Positions 35,075 to 47,881 of a stretch of DNA of 64,000 nucleotides are shown piece by piece. Numbering within the stretch: the first letter of the stretch is position 1; each line of letters starts with the position of its first letter. The position numbers and the translations under genes were made by a program. The stretch covers positions 14,374,216 to 14,438,215 of the forward strand of contig CM070725.1 of NCBI GenBank assembly GCA_036346275.1, written 5' to 3'. The notes beneath the pieces were generated by a model that saw nothing but the letters and a program-made list of their open reading frames with translations, was not told the origin of the DNA and did no database searches. Source of the stretch: Otatea glauca (taxonomy: Eukaryota > Streptophyta > Magnoliopsida > Poales > Poaceae).

Positions 35075-35735
35075 ATGCCTCTGGCATTGCTTATTCATTT
35101 ATTTCAAATTTGGATGCATTTCTTTGTGTTGTTATTAAGAACCCTACCATCGCTACCTCGTGCTTTGTAAGGTTGTTTCTTCTCATCACTAAAACCATTG
35201 GTGGCAAATGGTTTGTCCGTAGAATAAGAACTCGTTCAGTGGGATAGCTGTTGGGTGATGTAGAAGCTTCCAGATCGCAGACGACAGGCACTCAAATGCC
35301 CCATCCTCCCAAGCCTAACCCACTGCACCCTGCTCAAAATGAAGGACAAGAACACCGTCAAAATTAGCAAGGCACTGAACCAGAAGTTGAGCTTCTTGGG
35401 TCACCTTCGATGGCTCATGTGCATGCCGAGATAGAGTGAAACTGCCATGCTCGAACCCTTATCCTTTGGCAAATCATGCAGGATAACACCAACCTTGGTG
35501 TCGTTCCAATGGCAGCCAAGGAAGGTGAAATCGCCATGAACCAAGCTCAATCCAAGTTTTGTGAATCTCTCACTCTGAAGATCCACATGATGTGGAAAAT
35601 TGGCTTTGTACTACGGAAAAGAGATTGGCCATAGCATAGTGTATTGATTTAGAGAAGGTACTCTTCACATCATATCAATTACAAGGAGCAGCCAGCTCGT
35701 GATAGGATAACTTTAGCGCAATGCAATTGGAGTGA
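35075..35735 (+). pseudogene. leader and gag remnant of a Tekay/Del-like element, plus strand
   Basis: This is an inverted copy of 32,690-33,360. Recognisable pieces include MNQAQSKFCESL (about 35,540) and YQLQGAASS near 35,680, followed by two stops where tryptophans are expected. It ends where minus-strand LTR sequence starts at about 35,740. Confidence 0.65.
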
Positions 35736-35739
35736 GAGA

Positions 35740-37534
35740 TGGCATGCTCACAATTCTATATCTCATTAAGTCAATATTATCATAATTCATCATATGGTAT
35801 GAACCCATTGTACAACTAAGCATGTCTAAGCATAGCTATGTTAACCCAATGTTGGTAACAATTATATTCAGCAATTAATGACCCAACCTAGGGTAACAAT
35901 GGATTCAAGGCACTTCAATAAACAAGGTGGCATAATGACAAGTAGGTGTTTAGCAACTCTCAATAAATAACATTTGTAAAGAAGTAGCATGCAATTTGTA
36001 TGAAACAAAATAATGTTGCAAACATAGGTTCAACATGATTAAAGGTTACGACTTGCCTTGCTTGTATAATATTGTTGTTGAGTCTTGATCTTCAAATCCT
36101 TCGTTCACACCCTAGGGATCAACGTCTACCAAAAAAGAAAGCAATAAATAAAAATAAGCAATAAATATAGACTAAACAAATTCTAAATTAAAAATAGATG
36201 GCTCTAAAATGAAGATCTCGATTTTAGATGAATCTAGAAATTTGAATGGGTTCAATTGGAGTTCGTATGAAGGAGGACGGGCTTCTAGAAGATTGGACGG
36301 GGAGATAGATCAAGAAATTACAAAGGGGGAGAGAATTTAAGTGGTTGACATGTGGGTCCCACAATTTTTTGGATTTTTGGAAATAAAAGAAATTTGAAAA
36401 AAATCTTAGAGACTGACGGTGGGGCTATGGTCTAAGAACCAAGTCCATAGTTTAGATCTAGTCCACGATAGACTAGGTTCACGGGAATATAGTGTATGAT
36501 AGGTGGGGCCCACATGTTATTGAAACATAGGTTTGACCTACCACGCAAGCTACTGACCGAGCGACACATCAGTGGCTTTGCTAACATGGCTACAAAATGG
36601 TGCTAATGTGGCAATGACAAGGACGTCCACGTCGGCTCAAGTAGTGGGTGGCTCCGGTGAGCTCCCAGCAACAGTGATGGTAGCGTGGCTATGAGGAAGG
36701 GAGTTTAGATCTGGGAAAAGGGGATGCTATGAACTCCATGACACTGTTGGTTTTGGTTGACAGTGACCACGGTGGTCGGCACTAGGCAAGCTCACGTAGC
36801 GATGGCGCAACAGAGGGTCTCTGGGGAAGAAAGGGTGAGCATCATGTAGAACATGATACAACGAAGCTAGGGGTGTGGAAGATGGCAACAGAGACTCTCC
36901 ATCGATGACAAATTGAGCGGTGAAAGGCGGCAGTGGTGCAATCCTTCTTGAGCTCCAATCAACGTGGAGACGGCGAAAACTGGAGCAGGTGACCCGGCGA
37001 TCCTCGTGACACAGGTGGGCTCTATTTTTATACCTGAACAATGCATGTTGGCATGTGGTTCTTGGATTCTAAGTCGGCAGCGGTGAACACAATTTCTATG
37101 GGGAAGAAGTGCAGTGCTGTGCGATTAGGGTTCGACGCGGGCTATGAAGGGCTAGCGCACGCCTAGGGTAGGCCAAGGTGGTTGGGCCAAGGAGATGGGC
37201 TGGCAGGCTGGTAGCTTGGGAAAGGATGGTGGGCCGGTCAAATTCGGCCTGTGGGAAATTGAGAATTTGGAAAAGAAATTTTGGAATTAAAAAATGCTAG
37301 AAATTCAAATAAATAGCAAATGAGCTCCAAAAATTCTAAAAATACAAAAAAAATTGTTGTAGCACAAGGAACCCAACTAAGATTAGATTTCTTTTATTTG
37401 ATGTATAGATTAGCCAAATTAAATCTTTTTATTTTAGAAAACAATTCTAATTAAGCTTTATTTAATTTGAGAAAATCCAAATGGTTCTGTTTATTTTTAA
37501 AACTTTCAAAAGGTGCAAAAATTGGGGTGTTACA
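35740..37534 (-). mobile_element. Tekay/Del-like LTR, 5' part, with terminal TGTAACACCCC
   Basis: The right end, read on the minus strand, is TGTAACACCCCAATTTTTGC, the diagnostic start of this LTR group. The body has the 'acatgtgggtcccac' and 'aggtggggcccacatg' segments (about 36,350 and 36,500). Its left end is truncated against the gag remnant. No gene was recognised in it. Confidence 0.65.
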
Positions 37535-38757
37535 GATAGCACACAATTATTTTAACATTAGGTTAAGTTTTTGGCATGGTTCTTTAAAACATGACCCCCA
37601 TGAGCAAATAGGTGAACCGTGCAACATAGTGTAGCATATTACAATCTTCTCATGACAACGTCTAAATGCACAAGTGCATTAAAAAGGGTACATAGCTTAC
37701 ACACAAAAGAAAACCAACTAGTGAGCTTCAGTGACCTACCGCTATAGGTCTAGTTCTCCTACTCCAGCGGCTCCTCAGGAACCACTTCCTTGTGATCCTC
37801 GTCTTCTGACTCATCAAAGTTACTCGGTGTCCGGAGGATGCCATCTTCCGTGTGTCCCGAGAACTTACCCTCCATACCCAACAGGTCCATAGATATAATG
37901 TTACCCTATTGTGGCAAAGCGGGGGCGATGGGTAAAGAGCCAACTCATGAAGCAAAGGACCACCTTGGACTGTTGACCAGGCAGTGGGGGTATGCATGGA
38001 AATAGGAGTCCCATGCAGCACCGAACAAGACTATCCCCATGGTAATGTAGGGCTCAATGCACCTAGCAAGGTAAGCCACCTAGCGACGAGTCTCCCCCAA
38101 CTTTCACGCCACTTGATGGTGGTACCTATCCAAAACAATCACAAAGTTGAAGAGGTGACAGAGAGTCACGTCCATCTCCCTGAGGCTACTAGCGTAGAGG
38201 TTGTAGTCCCATCAGCCGGGCTAGAAGGGTGGTAGTGGTACACCACAGACAACTCCAGAAGTAGATGGCAAAGACAAACCACGGCCATGTATGCTATAGC
38301 AATCATGTCCATACCAAGGGTATCTCCGTACCCTTCAAAGTGAAGGGGATGTCCACCAGTGTGAGCCTAGGGTGGAATGAGCACCGCAGCATGATACACG
38401 TCTGCATTGGGATGATAATGGCACGGTACACCGACTACTTCGAGTTATGTGCAAACCTGGTGCGTTAAAACATGGTAATCAAGGTACCCAGGAGTCCACG
38501 CATCTCCCTCATAGTTGAATGATGGCATGGCACCCATCAAGACATCTACCAGTTGAAGGACAAGAGAATTAGTATACATTTTTGTAAATCAAAAGAGAGC
38601 AAGATGCGAATGGACGCTAAGTTTAAAAATAAGGTGCAGCAATATATAAACTTATATTTTTCACAACCATTTTGATCAAATTTGCAAATAGTTTCAAAAC
38701 CACAACTCCTTATACTAACGGCCAATGGTAACTAAAAATTCCACCTACACTTAGTAT
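37535..38757 (-). pseudogene. unknown reading frame between PBS and gag position of a Tekay/Del-like element
   Basis: Directly downstream of the PBS, the minus strand carries a broken but gene-like frame. It includes FNYEGDAWTPGYLDYHVLTH (about 38,500), then PCHYHPNADVYHAAVLIPP, GGHPLHFEGYGDTLGMDM, and after frame changes MDLLGMEGKFSGHTEDGIL. The acidic end EDEDHKEVVPEEPLE stops at 37,759. I have the impression of having seen similar unclassified proteins in grass retrotransposons but can name no domain. The C-terminal part has a second, more degraded copy at 33,600-33,790. Confidence 0.5.
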
Positions 38758-38770
38758 GGTTCTGATACCA
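38758..38770 (-). promoter_or_regulatory. primer binding site of the minus-strand Tekay/Del-like element
   Basis: The minus strand reads TGGTATCAGAACC, a near-consensus initiator tRNA-Met PBS, two to three bases from the LTR end. Confidence 0.8.
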
Positions 38771-38772
38771 AC

Positions 38773-41708
38773 GATATCGGGACCTAGAATTTGCATTTTG
38801 ACCCTTATGTGTATAGTGTACTAGTTTCAAGATTAGTGGCTAGTACACACATCCAACATTGTCATACCACATTCATACACGAAAGTAAATTCAGAGTAGC
38901 ACATAATATTAAGCATTCAAAGTTAAGTCATACACGGCTAGTTTTTGGTAATAAGGCCAACTAGCCAAACAGTTCACATATTAAATAACACAGTAGAAGC
39001 AAAATAAGAAGCATCAATGTCCAACTAGTATGTCTCAATCCATCTACATGCAACTTACTAGGGCCAATCTAGAAAGCATCATCTTCGTCATCGAAGCTTG
39101 AGGCGTAAAAGTAACTCCACGACAGGTCTTCAATTCCATGCTTTGAATATGTTCAACAAGCAATGATTCAGTACAAAAATTATACTCTGTAAGACTTCTA
39201 CACAAATGTATATACTATGTAAGGCTATGTCAAAGGATGGTTATCCTAGCATGTTTTTCCAGTTTTGCATCAAGCAAGATTATTTGACAATAACAAGTAG
39301 TAGATTGCAAAAAGAATTTACAAAAGCATTTGACATTTGATAAGCAAGAATAATAAAGCATAAATATCATAGACAACAAGTGGCATGCTGCCACAAATAT
39401 TAAACTCGACAAGGTCCTTTTGACAACCAAACCGTGCATGTATTCCCTATCCATACATATCCAAAAAAAATTAAAAATACAAAACTACTTATTTGTGAGA
39501 AATTACCAAGCGATGTCCATGACTGGGGACATGGCTATTTGAATAGATTTAACACTCTACAAAGGTTCTACTTATTTACCCACATGACATGATCATCTCA
39601 TAATATCAGCCATTACATGCTTCTTTTGGCGTATGACTAAGAGATCATGACAAAACTTTTACATTGCCGGTTACAACTATCATTGCCCTATGATCTTCTT
39701 CTCAAGATGTGGAGTGCTCTCCAACCTTAATAGCTCATAGTTGTGTTGGTAAGCTTTTGAGTCAACACAAAAGCCCCTCTGAGCATGGATGTCCTGTCCC
39801 CTGCCCGCACTAGCCCAATTTCCACCTATCACTACAACATGATGTTAAATTGCTAGAATACAACAACTTATTATGCTAGGTCTATCCCATTCTAGACATG
39901 TGGTTGTACAGAAATACTTAGGTCAATGACAATAGATCGGCCCTTAGTGACCTAGACGAGACTGCTACATACCCCACGTGCACGTGCAACTTTTCCAACA
40001 ACCACTCACCAAAGTCTAAAACGTGTTTTCCACTTTCTTTTGTACTCAAAATATCAGAGGGGGACCCCCTCTGAACCACATTACAAGTATCTCCCATCTG
40101 AACATTTTGTCCATCATCTAAGTGGTTTCAATAACGGTATAAGCATGGCTATGCATCTAGTGATTATTTCTACTCTACAATTTCAAATTTAATATTTAAG
40201 GATAGTGGATATTGTTACTAGGGTAACACTGGTGAAGGTATCAAATTATCAAGGTAGGGTAAATGCAACAATTGGATATATCTAAAATCCTTATCAACAT
40301 AGCGGTTTTTATCAAAATTACACGCATACATAATAGTTTTAAACACAACATATATAACAGTGAAATATGGGTTAAAATATGATCAAATGGGGTGCTTGCC
40401 TTGCTCGTGAACAATTTTTAGCCTTCTGGTTCGATGAGGGAAGTCTCCAGGATGTCGGTGTCTATACACATCATTTCAAAAATCACAAATAAGAACCAAA
40501 CGAATACAAAAAGAACTCAAATTCAAATATTTTTATAGATTAAGAAAGAGCATAATTTTTAAAAAAATTAGAAACTGCTTTCACTCAATTTGGAGTTTGT
40601 ATCCAAAAGTTAATACACATTTGAATTTAGCTCGGCTAAGAAAATCTTGAAAAAAGGAAAGGAGGGGTGACATCGAAGACGTAATCTCAGAGATTATGTC
40701 TTCTAACAGAGAAGGTATTTTTTTAAAACATATTTTTCATTTAAAGAAAATGATTCCCCCTTGGAGAGACTAAAGGTGGAGCCTACATGTCAGTCCTTTA
40801 TTATTTTTTGATGGGACTAATAGGTGGGGTCCATGTGTCAATGACACATTTTCAACAGTCGGTTTAAGTTATGAAGTGGTTCACTCATTCTACTTGGGCC
40901 ACATGTTAGAGACTCATTAAGCTTTAACCGTACTTGACTAACTTAACGAACACATTAACACTAACTATTGTGCCCACAAGCTAGAGACAGCATGGGAACA
41001 AGCTGAGAACAGCTACTGGGCTCATCTCTGAGCTCGCCGACAGCAAGGCGGCGGTGGAAATATCTTGAGTGGGCAAAATGGAAAGCTAGCATCCTTGCGC
41101 ATCTCTAGGAAGTGATGTTAATTGAAGATGAGGACTAGGGCAACGGTGCAACGATGTTGAGTAATGGGGCATCTCGAGTCATTAGTGAACTCAGTGAAAG
41201 AGGACAGAGAGGCTGGACCGGGTCATCAGGTTAGCATTAGGGAGCTTAGGCGATGCTATAGTGGCGAGCACGGGGACCAATGGTTACCAGACCGATGACG
41301 ATGACCATTTCTGCGATGGCGCTATGGACAGCTATGACAAAACCTCGGCTTCGGTGCCATCCTTCCAAATCTAACTAGCACTCTAGCATCTAGAAACTAG
41401 CAGGAGAATACCGGGTGGTCGAGTAACAACGAAGAGGCACTGGAGTGGCTAGTTAATGGTTAGCAGTGGTGGCGGTGGAGACTTGAACGGTGCCAACAGG
41501 TTGCAGAGAAAGAGGGACTGCAAGATGGTGCGCTTAAGTTCACATGCTAGCCAAGGAATGTTCCAGAGCAAGGAATCGATGTGGATCTCACCTAAGAAGA
41601 TAGGATGACAAAAATGGTGGTGGAAGCTTGGAAACAGGGGACTGGCATGGTGTCGATGACTCACTATTGAAACCAAACAATAGAGTGAGGGGTTTTGTCA
41701 GCAAGGTA
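38773..41708 (-). mobile_element. Tekay/Del-like LTR, minus orientation, truncated by the second Tat element
   Basis: At least 2.9 kb of LTR runs from the PBS side (TATCGGGACC) to 41,708, where the Tat LTR starts. It matches 31,610-32,640 and, more loosely, 3,041-4,150. Its TGTAACA end is not present here and should lie beyond the right window edge if the Tat insertion is simple. Confidence 0.6.
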
Positions 41709-42637
41709 TGTGACGAATACTCATACCAGGGGTACCCCAACGGCCCAGGATGGCAAGCAGACCACGTCAAGCCCAGCTCCGACCTAACAAGCCGCCCTCG
41801 GGCCCAGCTCCGACCGAGGGACCTGCGGGGCCACAAAAGGACGCTCGTCCCCGACCAGAGTGGGGCGAGCAATCCCGACCAAGTGGGACGCCGACCCCCG
41901 TCACAGGTCAGGCTCCCCCGAGCCCCGACCAAGCTGAGGCAACTTCGCCAAGGGCCACGTGTCCGGCCTCCGCCGACTGTTGGCCACGTGCCCCACGGAC
42001 AGGATCATTCGAAGTGACCGTACGGGGCAGGTGGCCCCTTTCCGAGGCAGCACGAGGGTTGCCCAAGTCAAAGCTCCAATCCCATCGCCCAGTCACACGA
42101 AGTATGGGGATGCGCTCCCTCCCGAGGCAGCGCCAGGGCCACGCTCAAACATCAAGGCACTGACAGTTCCCGGAGGCGGTGCGCTGCTTCCCAAGGAAAC
42201 GGCGAACTGCCCTGCTCAGCAAGTCTACCAAACCCAGTGTGGGCGAGGCTGGACGACGACCAATCACCAAGACGAGGGACTAGGGTTCCTAGTATAGATT
42301 TTTCTCCTTCCTTCCTTCTCCCAATTCTCAATGTAACCTGCCCCTCTCGACTGTATAAAGGGGGGCAGGGCCCTCTGGGAGAGGGGGATATCCTCCTCTC
42401 GCTAAGTCTTTACGAACAGAACGAACACTCTCGTGTTCGAGCCCTTAGCCCCCACTTGTAAACGTGGTGCAGTCGACTGCATCCAAGGCAATACAACACC
42501 ACCACACGAACTGGAGTAGGGACATTCGGCCCGAACCAGTATACATCTTGGGCTTTCGAGTCTAACCATTCAGGGAGAGGGAACGCGCGGCCCCTTCCGA
42601 CTTACAAATTTACTTGCCGGTGCTCGAAACGCCGACA
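41709..42637 (+). repeat. 5' LTR of the second Tat element
   Basis: The LTR begins TGTGACGAATACTC and ends ACGCCGACA. A TATA box (GTATAAAGG) lies at about 42,352. It has the 'ggcccgaaccagtatacatc' stretch near its end, as in other grass Tat LTRs. At 929 bp it has no partner in the window. Confidence 0.85.
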
Positions 42638-42638
42638 G

Positions 42639-42656
42639 TTGGCGCGCTAGGTAGGG
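42639..42656 (+). promoter_or_regulatory. primer binding site region of the second Tat element
   Basis: TTGGCGCGCTAGGTAGGG follows the LTR end after one base. TGGCGC-type primers are usual for this lineage, although I did not match the tRNA. Confidence 0.7.
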
Positions 42657-42705
42657 ACCTTCGCATGTCTTCATCGACATCTCCGGATTCCCGCTTGTCT
42701 CCTTG

Positions 42706-44410
42706 ATGGCATTCTTCACCCGCGATGGCATGTTTGCGTCGAGGAGCCAGATCCGCTTCGGCTCCCTCGACTTAATCGCCACTCCGGCGGGAGAGCTCGT
42801 GCTCATTCCCGTCACCTCTGGAGACCAGGCGTCCGTTAGGAGCATGGACTCCGTCTCTAGCGACTTCGCCCGCCTCTGACTTGGGGCCCCCCTACAGGCC
42901 CCAAGGACGGAGTTCAAGAAGCACCTCGCCGCCTCTGGCGGCAGTACCCGTGAGCACGGGCAGATGACTACATCACCTCCCGCAGGTTCACAACTCGTGG
43001 CAATGGCCGGCTATATGCCGGCCTCTATCCATGACTTGTTGGAAGATTCTTCCAGCCATGACTCGGCTCGAGCATGGAGCACGCTACCTGAGCGGCACTC
43101 GCGAGTGCAACATGGTGGGCACGGTCGACCTGACCGTAACCCCCGTAGCTAAGGGGGCTCTCATCCAGCGCACGAGGGCGCAGGAAGAGGGACATCAACA
43201 CGAGCGCGCTGAACGCGCCCAAGCTCGCCGCGCCGAGTTTCAACGGCGGCAGCCAAGAGCCAAGACCGGCGGTCGAGCTCGACAAGCTCGAGCCGACACA
43301 GGCGGGATCAGCCAAGCCCCGCTTATACTTGGCGGTGCGCGCGGGCGCGCATGTCGAGTGCACCACCGGTGGCGGAGGATCGATGGCCTCGGTTCTTCCC
43401 CACGCAAGTCGAGAACATGGCCGCAGCCGCAATGCTGCTCCGCGGCCTTCCCGAGCCGGCCGACCCGGAGGCCAAGGCCACATACCAGAACCTCCGGGGG
43501 CTGGTGGAACGTGATGCCGTGCAGCACATGCAGGCCTCCGGCTCTCACCTCTCGGGCGCCACCTCCGGCCGCCAGACCCGCACCGCCGCTCGGGGCGGTT
43601 GGGTCCGCAAAGCGGCGCGCAACGAACGACCCGAGTGCTCGCGCGTCCGGCACACGGTGCCTCGGCAACAACTATGGACGTCGCGCCACCCTCGAGGCGC
43701 GAAGAAAAGGTGGTAGAAGCCGCCCACTCACGTGTCGTGGACAGCGGACGCCGCAACGACCGCAGCCCGAGCCCTGATGGTCCAGGACCACGGGCCTTTT
43801 GTCAGGGGATCCGCCATGCGGATTTCCCTGCCAGATTCAGGGTACCCACCAACATAGACAAATACACTGGGCCCACGAACCCCGGCGTATGGCTCGAAGA
43901 CTACCGGCTAGCGTGCCGGGCGGGAGGAGCTTCGGATGATCTCTTCATCATCCAATACCTCCCTATCTATCTCGCGGACTCGGCTCGAGCCTGGCTCGAG
44001 TACTTGCCCGCAAAAACCATCAGGAACTGGGCCGACCTGAAGACCCTCTTCGTCGGTGACTTCCAGGGCACTTACAAGCGCCCCGGGAACTCCTGGGACC
44101 TGAAGAGCTGCAAGCAGCAGCCGGGAGAAACTCTCCGGGATTACATCCGGCGCTTCTCCCGTCAATGCAATGAGCTCCCCGACATCTCCGACGCCGATGT
44201 CGTGGGGGCGTTCATCTACGGCACCTCTTGTAAGGCCATGGTGCACAAACTGGGTTGCGTCAAGCCCAGAACCACCAAAGAGCTTCTGGACATTGCGACC
44301 AACCACGCCTCCGACGAGGAGGCTATGGGGCCATCTTCGAAGGAGGAAAGGCCAAGCAAGAGCCCGGCGCCCGAGCCGGGTCCCCTTTCGACCGCTCCGA
44401 CAAGCGGAAG
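42706..44410 (+). pseudogene. gag of the second Tat element, 5' part
   Basis: The ATG at 42,706 opens MAFFTRDGMFASRSQIRFGS but meets a stop at about 42,878, and frames change again before 43,600. From 43,790 a long frame carries the gag core: FPARFRVPTNIDKYTG, SARAWLEYLPAKTI and WADLKTLFVGDFQGTYKRPG. The frame is cut at 44,410 by the copia insertion and resumes at 55,508 with CGGCACGGG, restoring a DKRKRHGK-like basic stretch. Confidence 0.8.
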
Positions 44411-46043
44411 TGAAGGACCGAGATGGCGAACAGAGGGGGGGTGAATGGTCGCAAATAAAATTTCCCCAAAATACTCCAACAAAAACCTCGACAAGATCGC
44501 TCAAAGGAAATCGTGAAAAACCTGAAAAACTAGACAACTATGTGTACCCCAAGTTTGCATGGATAAGTACCATAAAATATGTGGAGATTTTTGAGTCACA
44601 ATACTGGTTGTCTAGTGTCCAAGATAAAGAGGAATCAATTCAAACTCTTGCTTTTAGAAAGGACATCAATTCAAATCACAAAAGTCACTTTCAGAAAAGC
44701 AAAAGCAGAATTTCCAGAACTTGTCCTCAATTTGCACAGGAGGTTGGTGGGTTTCTGCAGCTCACAAAATTTTGAGACTTTTTCTCCCTATGAGCATCAG
44801 AGTTGTGAAGAACTCCACCAAATTTCTCCTCAAAAAGCCATACAGAAGAAACAGGAAAAATCTAAGAACACAGTCTGGTCAAGAACTTCGAGCAGAAAGT
44901 TTGGGGCTCGGTTTTCACCTCATGGCGCCCAAAAGGTGCAACAAGTGAACTCCAAAATTTTTCTGCAAGTGGATGTCAGAGTCCCGCACCTCCTCCAACA
45001 AGAATCACTTGAAAAAGAGTTTTCTATATTTTTATAGAAATCAAACACTGACTGCTGCACGAAGAACAAGTTCTGAACAAAGTTGGAACTTGAAAGATGT
45101 TCTCTACTTAATCCAAGAGTGCAAAAGAGATGTAAAACCATATGAACACACTCAAAACATCCAAGATCAGCAGCATTTAGAAGGAGGGGAGGCAAATCCA
45201 AATTACATGAAAGTAAATTGCGAGAATGTAATTGCGGGAAAGTAAATACTGAATTTAAATTGCGTAAAGTAAAGACATAATGTAAATGCGCAAAATAAAT
45301 TCAGAGGTGGATGGATAAAACTTTCATTTCTGGAAGGACAGGTTACAAAGCCTCACTTTCATGTGGGCAAAGCTCAAAGGAGCATTCACAAACCTCAAAA
45401 CCTTCAAGGGAAGGAGGCTACCCCTCCACCCCTATTTATACTACTCTTGGGTCACCTACCACCCTTGGATGAGTCCCTCAACCCTAGAGCACTCATCTAA
45501 GGGCTAGGATTAACCCACACACACATCCATGCTAACCCAAAACCCACACACATACCGGGTTTTCTTGCATGGTTTTCAAAGCATACTACCTAGACCCGCT
45601 AACCTATCAACTAGACCTCAATCCGACGGCCCTCATTGATCCACGCGGCATCTAGCTAGCATCAACTCCTTTCCTTGTCTTCTTGACTTGCCCGGACTCC
45701 ATCTCCGATCATCTTTCGGCGATCTCCTAACCGTCTGGACCTCCGACGCTCCTCGCCTAGTCCTGGTCATCCTTCGCCTCACCATGACCTAGCACCGTCG
45801 TCCTGCAACCATCAAAGACAAGGAAAAAACCTTTCACATAGCAATGCCCACAATGATGTGCAATAAACCATCCAACTCATCACTACCGCGTCCATACGAC
45901 CGGTACTGCCACTCCTGGCAGAGACAACTCAAAATGCTTCATTTTGAAAATCAATCCAAATCAAACTCAAACTTGAGCACACCTTGCTCAAATAAAGTTA
46001 AATACTCATCACAAACATGGATGGACCTCCACATGGTCCTTCA
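44411..46043 (-). repeat. 3' LTR of the SIRE-like element
   Basis: The 1,633-bp LTR is bounded by TGAAGGACC and GGTCCTTCA. The adjoining sequence on the minus strand, ATCAAGGGGGAGAT (46,044-46,057), is the polypurine tract, so this is the 3' copy. Confidence 0.92.
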
Positions 46044-46057
46044 ATCTCCCCCTTGAT

Positions 46058-47880
46058 GAGTATATTGACAAACCACACAAAAAGGCATAAATTTGAGTTT
46101 GAAGAAAATGAAGAAGAAAGCAATTTTTAGTTGTAAAGTCAAACTTGGTCCAAAGATAGAAATTAGAACCATGACCAAGTTGACGAAGCGGAATTTAGAT
46201 TTTAGAGTTAAATTTAAGAAAGAGCAAGTTTTCAACAAAAACTCTAAAATCCAACTAAACATGTCAAATGTGATTATGAGATTATGATCCAACAGAAGTA
46301 GTAGCATAGTTTTACAAAGATCATAATAACCAAATAAGCGTTCACATTTTTATATTTTTAGTGATGCCTTTTCTATGTTTTCTCCCCCTTTTGGCAATAT
46401 AGGCATCAATTTTTTTTATGTATGCATGAAATGCAACCGAAAGAGTTTTGAGGATTATCCAATTGATCAAAATGGAAGGATATTACACCAAGCTTGTCAA
46501 TTTCAGAAGATGACTAAACTAAGACATGTCCAAGTGCAAATACGAGCTTAGTTTTGAATATATCATTTTTAGCAAGATTTGACAAGTGCAACACTTAGCT
46601 TTAGTTTCAAAAATAGAAGAATAGCCACTCTAAGGATCAAAAAGGAAAACCTAGAGTTCAACCTACTCAACACTTTGGGGAATCTAGAAGAGCATACAAG
46701 GTCCTTCGGGCTCATTTATCACTTAATGCAAATTTTGATTCATCATCATACAAGACATAGCGGGGTGCAAATGTTTGACATTATTTGCATTCTTTACCCA
46801 CATATGTCTTTGTTTTTAATTTATTTGCATTTTCTTTTGACAACCAATTGACTCAAGCCGTATGCGACCATCTCAAGATGAACTCTTAAGAGGATGGTCT
46901 AGGTCAAACACGATGTATTCCAAGTTCATCCCAAGTGCAATGGGAAGCGGTCTTGTGAATGCAAGGTGTTGAGTCGTATGTGCACAAGAAGAGTCAATTT
47001 TGTTTAATTTTCATTTTTAGCACAATTATTTATGAGCAATTGATGGACTTTAGCATGGATCAAACTAGTTTCACTCAAGTTGCTATAGGGACTCTAGAGA
47101 ACTCCAAAATTTCTCAAATTATGGCACAAACCTCTACAGAAGAAACCTAGCAAGTAAAAGCAACAAGTTTCATCAAGTTTTTCATTTAAGACCTTTTCAT
47201 TTTAAAGCTTAGCAAGTTAAATGAACTTGGACATATCTGAGCTAGTGGTTTCCTCCATATGATGCAGCATGGTGTATAGCATGAAGAAGAAATCAATTGC
47301 ATAATAGACAAAGCTCATTAAACAGGAAATGCAGTCTATATGCAATGCACGAACAGATTCTCAAACTCCCCATCAACAAATGAATCAATTTTAAGCTCAA
47401 ATCTGGTTAAAGTTGAGTTATTATCAAGATTAGGCACAAAGAAAAACTGAATGAACTCAATAATAACCAGAAAAACTGAATGAGGAGAAGAAGTCGAGAA
47501 ACTGCAAAACTGGATGGCTATAGAGCATAGAAAAGATATAAGAGACTCACTACGGCTTAGACTCGCTCTTATCTTCCCAAAGGTGACATAGGAAGTCGAC
47601 TCTAGATCCCAACTAAGGAGTGCACATGCCACTGTCTACCTGGAGGCCCAATACCGCTAGACTTATAAGACTGTGAGGAACTCAACCTAGAGAGAAGAGA
47701 GAACAGCTAATCACGCATGATAGCAACCTAAAGCACAAGATAAGAGGTCCATGGAAGGCATGCCAGAAGTCTAAGTGAGTGAACTCAACTCAAGAAAACA
47801 AGCCTAAAGTCACCCAAAAGAAATACAAAAAAAAGAAAAGCTGGAAGAAAACATATAATACATAATATACAAACCAGCTC
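46058..47880 (-). other. region between RNase H and 3' LTR of the SIRE-like element
   Basis: This is AT-rich with short frames only. SIRE-type elements often carry an extra (env-like) frame here, but I see no membrane protein or other recognisable product. Confidence 0.5.
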
Positions 47881-47881
47881 C

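Noticed and set aside
43031..43777. Overlapping frames on both strands of 248 and 243 codons
   Set aside because: High-GC gag leader region of the second Tat element produces open frames on both strands. Only the frame from 43,790 onward shows the gag core.
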